DNA of 33,345 bases from an uncultured Prevotella sp. (GTDB lineage Bacteria > Bacteroidota > Bacteroidia > Bacteroidales > Bacteroidaceae). Every line of letters begins with the position of its first letter. Position 1 is the first letter of the stretch. Below are positions 15,115-23,805 of the stretch, in pieces. Made by a program: the position numbers and the translations under genes. Where the stretch lies: positions 1 to 33,345 of the forward strand of contig CAJOCR010000029.1 in assembly GCA_905236755.1 (NCBI GenBank), in the 5' to 3' direction. The notes under the pieces are model-generated. The model had not been told where the DNA came from, searched no databases, and saw only the letters and a program-made list of their open reading frames with translations.

Positions 15115-16788
15115 TTAAAGTCCAATAATATTGTAGTGATTTGCTAATGAAGAAATTGTAACTCTTTTTTCTGGTAGATTTTCTACCCAATCCCTTATGC
15201 CATAGACATCGAGCACTTCATCATCATCGTCATCAACATAGAATGAAAATGCAATATGTGTTTTGGGATTATAAATATATTGAATCCCTGTCTTTGCATA
15301 ATAGTATTGATAAAAATCAGATTTATTAAAGTCATTAATAACAATACATAAAGGATTCCTTAGCATAGGATTTATTCGTGCTTTTTTGTTGTAATCTAAT
15401 TCTAATTGATCACTAAACATTTGAGATCTGTTCGCTGATATGTTTCTTACCTTTTGTAGGAAATAACTGTTATCATCATTCTTGGCTAATTCTTCATCAC
15501 TTTCTGTTTTACTGTTCATAAATATAATTCTATCTCCTTGTCTGGTTATAAGTACAGGTGCAACAGTATAAAGAGATTCGTATGCAGAATTACTCTTAAC
15601 AAAAATTCTTTCGATTACAATATAAGGAGTTACAAAATTATAAAATGGAGTCAAAACACCATTTGTTGTGTCATCTAATCGTTGCTTGAAGTTCTTTTCT
15701 AAAACAAAATCAGACAGAGGGAAAAGACTATTGTCTGAAACATCAATAATAGTATTATTTTCCTCATCTGTTAGAGACCGAAGCCATGGAGACAAATCCA
15801 CATTTAGATTCTCCATTGTACGTGCTTTAACCTCAGCTTCACATGTCCTTCTATCTCCTCCGAATGTTTTAATATATATATATGTATCTTTGCTTTGGAA
15901 ATCTTTATTTTCGCTTTTTTGTTCAGAATCAGAAAATCCGAGTTCTCCACTACCAGTTGCTCCTTTATATGTTAAAGAAGCATTGATGGATTTCTCCATT
16001 CCTTTTTCTCTTTCGTTCGTATTAGAAACTTTCTTATTATGACCAGCATATATTGCATATGCTTTTCCACCTGTTAAATAGTCTGTCATAACAAATTCGC
16101 CATAATTGTCCAAAGTTGACTGTATAGTAGAACCGTATAGAGATCTGACAAAAGATCTTGTAAGAAATTGGCGTGAATATAGCTTTCTTATTCCGTCAGA
16201 ATGCTGCAGTGAGAAGTGATCTGAAACAAAGTTTAAACTTAGTTCTCCGTAGGTCGCTTCTTCTAAACTGTCTATGACAGTTTTAAACACCTCAGTGGTA
16301 CTTTTTTTTCTTCCAATTGAAAAAACTTTCAAATTGATAGAAAAGCCAGAGGAAACCTTCTTGGTTGTAGTTGAGTTATATTTATATCTATCATAGGTAT
16401 CATAAGCAAAAATTTTTGTTTCAGTCGTATTTAGTCGAGTTCCACTAATATATGATGGATCATAACTTCTGATAGCTTCTAAGTCTATTACAGGAAAACT
16501 AACATTTCTAAGATCTCCCATGATAAAAGTACCGTTTAAAAGCTTATAGCCGTATCCCAGCAACCCATCATCGTTACCTCTATTAGTCGATGCAGCTCTA
16601 CTATTAGCAGGGATAGTATTATTAGTTTTGGCACTAGGTAATTGAGGGTTGCGTTCGAATATGACTATATCCTTATCAGTTTGTTCAATAAGATTATTGT
16701 TTTTCGTATCTAATCCGTTAATATCATCTGTGCAAGAACCAAAAGAAATTGTAGCACAGAATATCAGCAGTAATTTATGTATTTTCAT
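15115..16788 (-). CDS. MACPF-domain lipoprotein (BSAP-like candidate toxin)
   Basis: The 557-residue protein has a lipoprotein signal (ATISFGSC, Cys 19, then TDD). Residues about 75-350 look like a membrane attack complex/perforin domain: LLGYGYKLLNGTF at the start; the core motif NYGEFVMTDYLTGGKAYAIY at 228-247, where YG...GG matches the MACPF signature although the usual T-H is E-F; a Ser/Gly-rich transmembrane-hairpin-like segment SLTYKGATGSGELGFSDSEQ; and KTFGGD at 307-312. In Bacteroidales such proteins (BSAP family) kill related strains by pore formation. The C-terminal 200 residues are likely a target-binding region and contain an Asp run (DDDDDE, 519-524). Its ATG overlaps the upstream stop by four bases. 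Confidence 0.85.
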   Translation of the reverse strand: MKIHKLLLIFCATISFGSCTDDINGLDTKNNNLIEQTDKDIVIFERNPQLPSAKTNNTIPANSRAASTNRGNDDGLLGYGYKLLNGTFIMGDLRNVSFPVIDLEAIRSYDPSYISGTRLNTTETKIFAYDTYDRYKYNSTTTKKVSSGFSINLKVFSIGRKKSTTEVFKTVIDSLEEATYGELSLNFVSDHFSLQHSDGIRKLYSRQFLTRSFVRSLYGSTIQSTLDNYGEFVMTDYLTGGKAYAIYAGHNKKVSNTNEREKGMEKSINASLTYKGATGSGELGFSDSEQKSENKDFQSKDTYIYIKTFGGDRRTCEAEVKARTMENLNVDLSPWLRSLTDEENNTIIDVSDNSLFPLSDFVLEKNFKQRLDDTTNGVLTPFYNFVTPYIVIERIFVKSNSAYESLYTVAPVLITRQGDRIIFMNSKTESDEELAKNDDNSYFLQKVRNISANRSQMFSDQLELDYNKKARINPMLRNPLCIVINDFNKSDFYQYYYAKTGIQYIYNPKTHIAFSFYVDDDDDEVLDVYGIRDWVENLPEKRVTISSLANHYNIIGL

Positions 16789-18170
16789 TTTAATATGGTT
16801 TTAGATATTACAATATTTTTAGCTTTGACAACTCCTAATTCTTCTCCATCGTCAAGGTCGAAGAATTTTATCACATCAGGTTTTGCTCTTTTTGTGGTAT
16901 AAAGTGTTCCATACCAAGTTCCTTTTATTTTAAACCTTCTTACTTCCCCATTGTATTTATAGGACATATATGCAATATAGTTAACAGAAACATTATAATT
17001 TTCTAACCAAGAAGTAACTTCTATCAAAGAATTTGGTTTCGCTATACCATTGATATCAAATTTCAATATTCTACGAATATTCTGCGTATCACTAGAATAT
17101 TTTATATTTCGTTCAAAATCAGTTTGTGTAAGTTCATCAGGATTTATAGGAGATGGAACCACTATATGCTCTGCCTCTACTTTAGGACAATAGAATAACT
17201 TTTTTTTCTCAGAAAGCATCTTAAGAAGGCTTTTCTCGTTGAATCTTGATGTGTCTGTTGCATAGTGAGCTGAGGTGATAGTAAACGATCTACGCTCTTC
17301 TGTTTCATTTTTGCCATAACTAACGACCTCTAAAGGAGTACGTTTAGTTATTTTTGCAGATGACTTATCAAAATCAATATAGTCAACAGTAAAAGAATCT
17401 TTTGATTGAATCAAAAATTGCTGCTGAGCTTTCCTTGAATATTTAGCATATCCTATTTTACCATTATCCTGTGCTTCGATCGAATAATGGAAAACAGACC
17501 ACGCATTATTTGGATCTTCTTGTCCAAGATAGCCGTTATTTGTTATTGCAAAATATCCTTGATACTCGCATGGATTCAAATTCCAAGAAGCCATAAAAAG
17601 TGACCCTTTATCATCGTTTTGTGCATATAATATCTTTTTGTCAGGATTGTTTGTGTAGCAACCAACTCCAATAGGTGTATTCGATTTCTTAGAGTATATT
17701 ACATATTGAATACCAGTTGAAGGTGGATAGATTTTAAGATAAAACAATTGATTATCATAGCGATTAGTATATGCCAAAATAACTTCTTTACCAGCTCCTG
17801 CACATGATAAATATTTACTTGAATTTTTACCAGTTCCTCTTGCTTCAATTGTCAATGGTATTTCTCTAAGTTGATAAATATTTTCATCAAAAAATTCGTC
17901 TCTTTCATCATCGTCATCATCATATGATGCCGTGTTTATCGCTCGTGACTGCATTTTAAGGAACTTGTCCCATAAAACTGTGTCCTTTTCTGCAGGAATA
18001 ATTTCGCCTTCTACTTGTTTATCCGCATAAACAGGCTCTTTTTGCGTAACATCATCTACAACGCTTTCTGATACATCTTCGTTACTGCAAGAGCCAAATA
18101 ATGTTAGCAGTAACAATGCCATTGTAACTCTTACTTGGATATGACCAAGTTTGATTTTTGATTTCTTCAT
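16785..18170 (-). CDS. Lipoprotein with beta-trefoil-like domain, MACPF partner
   Basis: The 461-residue lipoprotein has signal TLFGSC (Cys 28). After an acidic linker with DDDDDERDE (84-92), residues about 119-254 have the rhythm of a beta-trefoil, ricin-B-like fold: KYLSCAGAG, QLFYLKIYPP, IQYVIYSKKSNTPIGVG, ILYAQND, ASWNLNPCEYQGYFAITNNG, and QQQFLIQ at the end. The C-terminal 200 residues are beta-rich (IAKPNSLIEVTSWLENYNVS ... FKIKGTWYG) and could be an aerolysin-like module, but this is uncertain. Its stop overlaps the MACPF start (ATGA), so the two are translationally coupled and probably act together, perhaps as glycan-binding partner and pore former. Confidence 0.7.
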   Translation of the reverse strand: MKKSKIKLGHIQVRVTMALLLLTLFGSCSNEDVSESVVDDVTQKEPVYADKQVEGEIIPAEKDTVLWDKFLKMQSRAINTASYDDDDDERDEFFDENIYQLREIPLTIEARGTGKNSSKYLSCAGAGKEVILAYTNRYDNQLFYLKIYPPSTGIQYVIYSKKSNTPIGVGCYTNNPDKKILYAQNDDKGSLFMASWNLNPCEYQGYFAITNNGYLGQEDPNNAWSVFHYSIEAQDNGKIGYAKYSRKAQQQFLIQSKDSFTVDYIDFDKSSAKITKRTPLEVVSYGKNETEERRSFTITSAHYATDTSRFNEKSLLKMLSEKKKLFYCPKVEAEHIVVPSPINPDELTQTDFERNIKYSSDTQNIRRILKFDINGIAKPNSLIEVTSWLENYNVSVNYIAYMSYKYNGEVRRFKIKGTWYGTLYTTKRAKPDVIKFFDLDDGEELGVVKAKNIVISKTILK

Positions 18171-18311
18171 TTCGTTAAATGTTTAAGAATGTTATTAAAT
18201 AGAATTGTTAGGATGTATATAAAACATTATAGTTCTATATATCCATAGAAGCAGAAACGTCCTCCTATTATGAGTGGATTATTTTTAAGTAATAAAATTA
18301 ATGGCTTCTCC

Positions 18312-18674
18312 TTACAAAATATTCATATATCCAACATATTCGATACTACCTATACTTAGTACAATCTTGTATTCTCCTTTTAAATCTGTAGGTAGAGAAT
18401 ATGTTGTATAATCTGGTGTTAGTTCTGTGGAGCAAATTAATGTTCCTGAGTTATCGTATATAGCCAAAAAGCTATATGTTCTTATCTTATTAAAAGATAT
18501 GGTGTTTCCTTCAATATATGCATATACATAAGGACGCGGCGCTCTCCTTATTGGAGTTGCAGGAACATCTTTGTCTTCATAGTTGCACATTAAAGTTATC
18601 TTTTCGCAATCCTGTGCATAGCTATTAAATGTAGCCATCAACGATAATAAAATAATACTTATTAGTTTCTTCAT
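18312..18674 (-). CDS. Small secreted DUF3244-like protein
   Basis: The 120-residue protein has a type I signal peptide (MKKLISIILLSLMATFNSYA, cleaved before QDC) and a domain with the DUF3244 pattern: RRAPRPYVYAYIEGNTISF, FLAIYDNSGTLICSTEL and LKGEYKIVLSIGSIEYVGYM. Such small Ig-like periplasmic proteins often sit next to TPR-HTH regulators in Bacteroidales; they have been suggested to act as signals, though this is unproven. I start at ATG 18674; the upstream Met lies before the promoter. It is the first gene after the regulator-type promoter, and the 141-bp gap to the next gene has no clear promoter or terminator. Confidence 0.75.
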   Translation of the reverse strand: MKKLISIILLSLMATFNSYAQDCEKITLMCNYEDKDVPATPIRRAPRPYVYAYIEGNTISFNKIRTYSFLAIYDNSGTLICSTELTPDYTTYSLPTDLKGEYKIVLSIGSIEYVGYMNIL

Positions 18675-18696
18675 GTTTTTATGATTTATTGTAGCG

Positions 18697-18727
18697 CAAA
18701 GGTAATGCTTGATAAAAACAAACACAA
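18697..18727 (-). promoter_or_regulatory. Promoter of the DUF3244-MACPF operon
   Basis: On the minus strand TTG (18727-18725), 20 bp and TACCTTTG (18704-18697) match the consensus and the spacing of the copy at 14044-14074. The start of transcription should be near 18691, 17 bases before the ATG. Confidence 0.8.
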
Positions 18728-18736
18728 AAAAAATGA

Positions 18737-18827
18737 GTACACATAGTACACATTTTATAAAAAAGTTTATAACGAACTCTTTATTAGTAAGTTATAAAAT
18801 GGTAAAATCGAGTACACAAAGTACACA
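18737..18827 (-). promoter_or_regulatory. Two GTACACA direct-repeat pairs, copy B
   Basis: Pair 1 is GTACACA at 18737-18743 and 18746-18752; pair 2 is 18812-18818 and 18821-18827. The 9-bp period, the 75-bp pair-to-pair distance and the 10-bp distance to the -33 box are the same as in copy A, while much of the DNA between the pairs has diverged. A hairpin with arms TTGAGCCCAC / GTGGACTCAA (about 18829-18856) separates pair 2 from the regulator stop. Confidence 0.75.
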
Positions 18828-18866
18828 TTTGAGCCCACTCTATAAAGTGGACTCAAAAGATGTATA

Positions 18867-20597
18867 TCAAATTGCATGAATTTGTTCATCCAATCCTGCT
18901 GTTCCATCCTGCTGAAACAACTTTTTATTGATAGAAATTCGAATGTTGGTTATACGTTGTTTTCTTGTATCAAGAAGGGTTGCTATCTCTGATGGTATAA
19001 AATTAAGTCTGATAAGAATGCTGGTTCTTTGCTCTTGTTTGGTAAGTCCAGCTTGTGATATTTGAAGATAGAAATCAGGCAGAAGAGATGATACCATTTC
19101 GTTTATTTCTATCCAGTCGTTTTCATTAGCTGATTTTGCATGTCGTGCAGCCTCGTGCATTCTTTTTACAATGCTAATATGTAGTAGCGATGGATCTTGT
19201 TGATAGTTTTCGTAATTTACTGGAGTATATTTGTATATAGACAATTGCTCCTCCAACTGTTTAATATCTTCCTCTTTTTTCTTCATGTAATCATTAATAT
19301 TTGATTGCATGGATTTTAGTTCTTCGCTCGCTTTATTATATCTAAATAGCAAAGAAGTGTATTTTCTATTCTCGATTTTTTGCTGTCTTTTTTGTCTTGA
19401 TACTTTTTTCCTTACGATATAAAAAGAGATAATACCTATAATACATAGGATAATAATAGCAGATTGAATAAGGAAAAGAAGTTGTTTGTTTTCTTTGGTC
19501 TTTTTGCTTGCAATCTCCTTATTTTCGTTATAATTATACAGGGCTTGTGCTCTTGTTATCTCTTCTGACGATTTTAGAAAGCTTACAGAATCTTTTATAT
19601 CGGCATAAAGACGAGCATATTTTTCTACAGAATCAGTTATATGCTTTTGAGTATAGACAGATAATAATCCACGACAGCTATATTCAACGTTTAATATATT
19701 GTTTGGATAGGAAAGCAGTTTGTAATAATAGAATTGGGCAGAATCAATCTTTGAAGCTGCCTCATAATATTTTCCTACGTAATAAAAGAATAGTTCTCGC
19801 CCGTTTATTATTTCTCCATTTTTACCAAAAGCACCAGAGTAATTTATATATTCGGCAATATGTTTCTTTGCTTGTTTTAATTGTTTATTCTTGATTTCAT
19901 TGTTAATCATGACAGTTAGACATCCTGCTGCATATTCAGGGTGTCCACAAGCGATATATTGACGATATGCGTTTTTATTGATTTCTGTGACTTTACCACT
20001 TTTGCCAAGCATATCATAGGCATAGCCAGAATGTTCGTAGTAGTTTATGGCAGATAGCGTATCTTTTGCCTTCCAAGCATAGGGAATAGCTTTTGCCCAC
20101 ATCTTTAATTCTAATTGTGGCGAGCGTTGATTATGAAACAATGCTGCCATTTGGGCATAAATTCGGCACAATAAAGTATAGTTGCAGTTTAAACTGGTAG
20201 TATCAGCTTTTCCTACAGCCTGATTATACTTTTCTATTGCAAGAGGCACATCTCCTTTGTCACGATATACGCATCCTAAAAGATAAAGTGATTTCATCTG
20301 TTCTTCATCACTACCATGTGATAAAAAATAGTTTACTACATCACACATAAAGGTATCTGATGCTAATGAAATGAAAAACTTGTTATGAGCATCGGCAAGC
20401 AGTAGATTATAATACATTTTGTCTGACGTAGAAAAATTTTCTTTTTCCTTGCCAAGGCTATCCAATACCAGCAAAGCTGTTGTGTCTTCTTTTTGAATAA
20501 GAGAATCTATTCTACTAAACTCATTCTTGTGCATAGAACGGGAACATCCCAAACAGGCAAGAATACAGACAATAAAAGCTACAGATAAGTATCTCAT
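18867..20597 (-). CDS. Transmembrane TPR-HTH transcriptional regulator
   Basis: The 576-residue protein belongs to the Bacteroidota class of one-component membrane regulators. An N-terminal signal or lipobox (CILACLGC) is followed by a helical-repeat (TPR) sensor region to about 350, one transmembrane segment (LLFLIQSAIIILCIIGIISF, about 373-395), a basic/coiled-coil stretch (398-455) and a C-terminal LuxR-like HTH (GLTKQEQRTSILIRLNFIPS, EIATLLDTRKQRITNIRISI, 517-557). The topology puts the sensor in the periplasm and the DNA-binding domain in the cytoplasm. It directly precedes the operon with GTACACA operators, and a relic of a second copy precedes the other operator region, so it very probably binds those sites. 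Confidence 0.85.
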   Translation of the reverse strand: MRYLSVAFIVCILACLGCSRSMHKNEFSRIDSLIQKEDTTALLVLDSLGKEKENFSTSDKMYYNLLLADAHNKFFISLASDTFMCDVVNYFLSHGSDEEQMKSLYLLGCVYRDKGDVPLAIEKYNQAVGKADTTSLNCNYTLLCRIYAQMAALFHNQRSPQLELKMWAKAIPYAWKAKDTLSAINYYEHSGYAYDMLGKSGKVTEINKNAYRQYIACGHPEYAAGCLTVMINNEIKNKQLKQAKKHIAEYINYSGAFGKNGEIINGRELFFYYVGKYYEAASKIDSAQFYYYKLLSYPNNILNVEYSCRGLLSVYTQKHITDSVEKYARLYADIKDSVSFLKSSEEITRAQALYNYNENKEIASKKTKENKQLLFLIQSAIIILCIIGIISFYIVRKKVSRQKRQQKIENRKYTSLLFRYNKASEELKSMQSNINDYMKKKEEDIKQLEEQLSIYKYTPVNYENYQQDPSLLHISIVKRMHEAARHAKSANENDWIEINEMVSSLLPDFYLQISQAGLTKQEQRTSILIRLNFIPSEIATLLDTRKQRITNIRISINKKLFQQDGTAGLDEQIHAI

Positions 20598-20635
20598 TTT
20601 TGTATTATATCAAAGCTAATTTTTAATAACGCATA

Positions 20636-20666
20636 CAAAGGTAAAGAATTATTATCTTTTCTACAA
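20636..20666 (-). promoter_or_regulatory. Promoter of the TPR-HTH regulator
   Basis: TTG (20666-20664), 20 bp and TACCTTTG (20643-20636) fit the consensus. A second TAGCTTTG box at 20618-20611 lacks a well-placed TTG. No GTACACA pair is visible here, so autoregulation through that site is not indicated. Confidence 0.7.
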
Positions 20667-20766
20667 GAAAATTGATATAATTTCAGTTATTCTGTAGCTT
20701 TATTCTCAACAGTTGAATTGGCTGTTAAAAAGTAAAATCATTCAAAGATAATTTTCGATAATTTGT

Positions 20767-21184
20767 GTTCACCAGTAATTTCCTGTGTTAGGAAGAAAAC
20801 CTCTAAAACCCCATTTTTCAGGTTGCGACTTTGTCTCTTATGTTGTGGTTGAAGGCTTTTCCTTGTATGCAAGCATACTGTCAAAAGCCTACATCCACAT
20901 CATCAGCCTTGCAGGCAACAACCTAAAAATCGGAAAAACCAAGAAAAAAATATTTATTAGTTGAAAGTTTGTTAGTTGATGAGTTTTTCGTTAGGGTTTT
21001 CGGTGCAAGCACCGAGGTTTTTCTCTAAAAGGTTTGGACCGTATGGTTTGTGATTGAAAGATGCTAATGAAAGCTTGCTTTCATTAGCATCTTGCGAACA
21101 CAACCATTTCAAAGAAATGAAAACCTTTTGAGATGTATTTTTGGTTTTCTTTCTAAATCTCAACACAGGGAATTACGGGTGAGT
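20767..21184. mobile_element. Non-autonomous element with terminal inverted repeats
   Basis: The left end (20767-20801: TTCACCAGTAATTTCCTGTG then TT...GAAGAAAACC) and the right end (21145-21184, inverted: TCACCCGTAATTCCCTGTG then TT...GAAAGAAAACC) are imperfect inverted repeats about 420 bp apart. Inside are strong hairpins: a nested stem AGGCTTTT/AAAAGCCT with GTATGC/GCATAC (20853-20890), and a perfect 16-bp stem with a two-base loop at 21059-21092. No transposase gene is present. A solo end of the same type is at 29683-29738. This looks like a MITE-type repeat. Confidence 0.6.
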
Positions 21185-22248
21185 CCTTTTTTCACTCTCT
21201 TTATCAACTCCCTATTCTCTTCAGTATCTTTCAACAAATCAGATTTCTGTAAGAAAATAGTGTAGTTCGCTTTTTCTTTCTTCTTATCGCCTGTTGCCCC
21301 ATACATCTGAGCGATATTATAATACGTTATTGGATCATCAGGGTTATATATAGCGCTCTGTTCAAATTCCTTTGCTGCCTTATAATAGTTTTGTTTATTA
21401 TAATAAGCCTGAGCCTTTTCTTTATACAGAATAGCCAACAGGGAACTATCTGGTTTCTGCAGTTCTATAGCTTGAGAAAGATAGATAACAGCCTCATCGT
21501 TCTTTCCCATTTCTAAACATAGAGTGCCCAGATAATGCAAAGAGATATAATCCTTAAAACCCTTATGCGTTGCAGCACGCAGCAGATAATCGTAAGCCAA
21601 TTCATTTTTATGTAGCTTTGCAAGCGAAATACCCATTATAAAGGTAGATTCATAGTTATCAAATCCTTTTTCTTCAAGTTTTTTATATGTTTTATATGCT
21701 TCACTATAGTCTTCTAATAGATAAGAAGAATAACCATATTGTCGCAAGACTAACAAATTGGTTGAATCTCTAAACAAATAAAGTGAACAAATCTTCCCTG
21801 CCTGTAACGGTTTGTTATTATCATTACAATACGATGCCATAGACACAACTATCTCACTATCGTATGGATTTAGATGTGTAGCACTATCACCATAAAACAA
21901 AAGCGAATCTCTGTTGCTCATACTGCTATAGGCGAAATACAGCGAGCGAATATCATTATAAACAATACTGTCTGAAGGTATGCTTCTAAGCAAACTCGCA
22001 CACTCTTTGTTTCTTCCCATTTTTCGATATACATTAGCAAGCTTTCTTGCCATAGTAACATTTGAGTTCAGATCATAAGCCTGCTTATAGAAAATAGAAG
22101 CATGGTAATAATTATACGCAGCTATACAACTATCTCCCCTTAAAGATAGAATCTTCAACGTATCAACAGCCTCTTGCTTCTTTTTCGCATCACACAACAT
22201 AGAAGATGATTGCATTACAATCATCAGAAAAATAAAAATATAACGCAT
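21160..22248 (-). CDS. TPR protein downstream of BlaI/M56
   Basis: The 362-residue protein has an N-terminal signal peptide (MRYIFIFLMIVMQSSSMLCDA) and about seven TPR-like helical hairpins (for example SLHYLGTLCLEMGKNDEAVI and YYNIAQMYGATGDKKKEKAN), so it is a periplasmic scaffold or sensor-type protein. It follows the M56-TonB gene on the same strand across a 93-bp gap containing a strong hairpin. Its last residues TRNSLC and stop are encoded inside the inverted-repeat end of the neighbouring element, so the natural C-terminus may have been replaced. Confidence 0.8.
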   Translation of the reverse strand: MRYIFIFLMIVMQSSSMLCDAKKKQEAVDTLKILSLRGDSCIAAYNYYHASIFYKQAYDLNSNVTMARKLANVYRKMGRNKECASLLRSIPSDSIVYNDIRSLYFAYSSMSNRDSLLFYGDSATHLNPYDSEIVVSMASYCNDNNKPLQAGKICSLYLFRDSTNLLVLRQYGYSSYLLEDYSEAYKTYKKLEEKGFDNYESTFIMGISLAKLHKNELAYDYLLRAATHKGFKDYISLHYLGTLCLEMGKNDEAVIYLSQAIELQKPDSSLLAILYKEKAQAYYNKQNYYKAAKEFEQSAIYNPDDPITYYNIAQMYGATGDKKKEKANYTIFLQKSDLLKDTEENRELIKRVKKGLTRNSLC

Positions 22249-22315
22249 AATCTATTTATATAACAAATTATTGTTTCGCAAGTTTCGCTTGCAAAAACAA
22301 CCAAAAGATCAAAAC

Positions 22316-22337
22316 AAAGCGGCGCATGCGCCGCTTT
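22316..22337 (-). terminator. Strong palindromic terminator after the M56 gene
   Basis: A perfect 22-bp GC-rich palindrome (half AAAGCGGCGCA) starts four bases after the M56 stop on the minus strand and is followed by TGTTTTG. Being symmetrical with T/A tracts on both sides it could work in either direction. It may limit read-through into the TPR gene. Confidence 0.7.
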
Positions 22338-22341
22338 TATT

Positions 22342-23763
22342 TTACTTTAGATTAAAGCTGATAGGAACATTATATTTCACTCTTACTGCCTCACCATTTT
22401 GTGTTCCTGGTGTCCACTTTGGCATAAGAGAAACAACACGTTCAGCCTCTTTTACAAGGTCGGCTTTGGCAGCAGCAATTTCTTCCTCTGTAGGCTTTGC
22501 CTTCTCTTGTGTTTCAGGCTGTCCGTCAGTCTTTTCTTTTTCCTGACGACTCATATTAGTATAAACAGTATGAACATCAGAAACAGAACCATCCTTATTC
22601 ACAATAAACTGTACAACCACCCTTCCACTGGCCCCAACATTTTGAGCAGAGATAGGGTATTTCACATTCTGAGTAATATACTTAAGCAATTCAGCCATAC
22701 CACCTGGGTATTGTGGCATTTGCTCAACAACATCAAACACCTTTGGATCATCGTCTATTACTATCTCTTCTTTAACAGCCTCTGATGCTACAGGAACATC
22801 CTTCTTAGCAACAGTAGCCTTTACTGAAACCGTTTTCTTCTTTTGAGTGGTAACCTTGGTTACATTCTTCTGGTAGCTATCAGCCAACTGATAGTCTATA
22901 ACATTGCGGGCTGTAGCAACAAGAGAAATGGCAACTATAGGAAGTACATATAGGGCTTTAAGCCAGCTATAACGATTTTCTTTTTTATTCTGCATCATGG
23001 CGATTCTTTGTTTAAGGGTACTGTGATTAATACCATTGGCAACGGAATACCCGCCTGCTACCATGGCTTTTCGGATAAGTAGATATTGATATTGACGCAC
23101 ATTGATGCCCTGAGAGAGTACAGCCGCATCAGCTTCATACTCATGAATATCACGAATATCACTACGCAACATCCACATAGCAGGATTAAACCACTGAAAC
23201 GACGTAAGAATATCCACAAGCACAACATCAAGCGAATGGTAACGCTTTATATGTCCGCGCTCATGCATCATGATGGCACTACATGGGTTCTCGTAATCAC
23301 TACGCGAAAGCACAATATAGCGCATCCAACTAAAGGGCGAGATTTCACCCTCTGCAACGGCTATAATAGTACCGTCGTCCTGTGGGTGCTTCTCGCATCC
23401 ACGAATTAGTATGCATACTTTCGATATCGAAACAATTGTATAAGTCAAAGTAATGATGACACCGAGTGCAAACACCACAGCCAGCACTATGCCCCACCAC
23501 GGTGTTTCGGCATTTTCCTCTATAATACCAGCAGTCATCGGCTCACCCACGCTTACCGATGCCATCAGCTCACTTGAAACAATCTTTGTCTGGTGAAGCG
23601 TGATAACACACAACGGCAATACAAACGACAGCACAGCAGTACCTAAAAGCACTATACGATTCAGCACATGCAGATTGTCGCGTTGTAGCAGCAGGCGATA
23701 GAACATGTAAAACATGGCTATAAGCACAGCCACCTTGGCATCATATACAAGGAAATCCATCAT
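22342..23763 (-). CDS. BlaR1-type M56 peptidase fused to a TonB C-terminal domain
   Basis: The 473-residue membrane protein has N-terminal transmembrane helices (to about 118), a zinc metalloprotease core with HERGH at 167-171 and a downstream Glu in HEYEADAA (about 207-214), another transmembrane helix (about 271-287) and a C-terminal TonB domain (MPQYPGGMAELLKYITQNVK, then GRVVVQFIVNKDGSVSDVHT). M56 proteins such as BlaR1 sense an envelope signal and cleave the BlaI repressor. The TonB-domain fusion replaces the penicillin-sensing domain, so the input is probably not a beta-lactam. Its start is 42 bp after blaI. Confidence 0.88.
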   Translation of the reverse strand: MMDFLVYDAKVAVLIAMFYMFYRLLLQRDNLHVLNRIVLLGTAVLSFVLPLCVITLHQTKIVSSELMASVSVGEPMTAGIIEENAETPWWGIVLAVVFALGVIITLTYTIVSISKVCILIRGCEKHPQDDGTIIAVAEGEISPFSWMRYIVLSRSDYENPCSAIMMHERGHIKRYHSLDVVLVDILTSFQWFNPAMWMLRSDIRDIHEYEADAAVLSQGINVRQYQYLLIRKAMVAGGYSVANGINHSTLKQRIAMMQNKKENRYSWLKALYVLPIVAISLVATARNVIDYQLADSYQKNVTKVTTQKKKTVSVKATVAKKDVPVASEAVKEEIVIDDDPKVFDVVEQMPQYPGGMAELLKYITQNVKYPISAQNVGASGRVVVQFIVNKDGSVSDVHTVYTNMSRQEKEKTDGQPETQEKAKPTEEEIAAAKADLVKEAERVVSLMPKWTPGTQNGEAVRVKYNVPISFNLK

Positions 23764-23805
23764 ATTAGTTTGCTTTATGGTTAAGGAGTTCAGGATAGCT
23801 ATAAA

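Noticed and set aside
20972..21166. 64-codon minus-strand frame
   Set aside because: It lies within the inverted-repeat element and includes its hairpins; similar short frames are typical by-products of such repeats.
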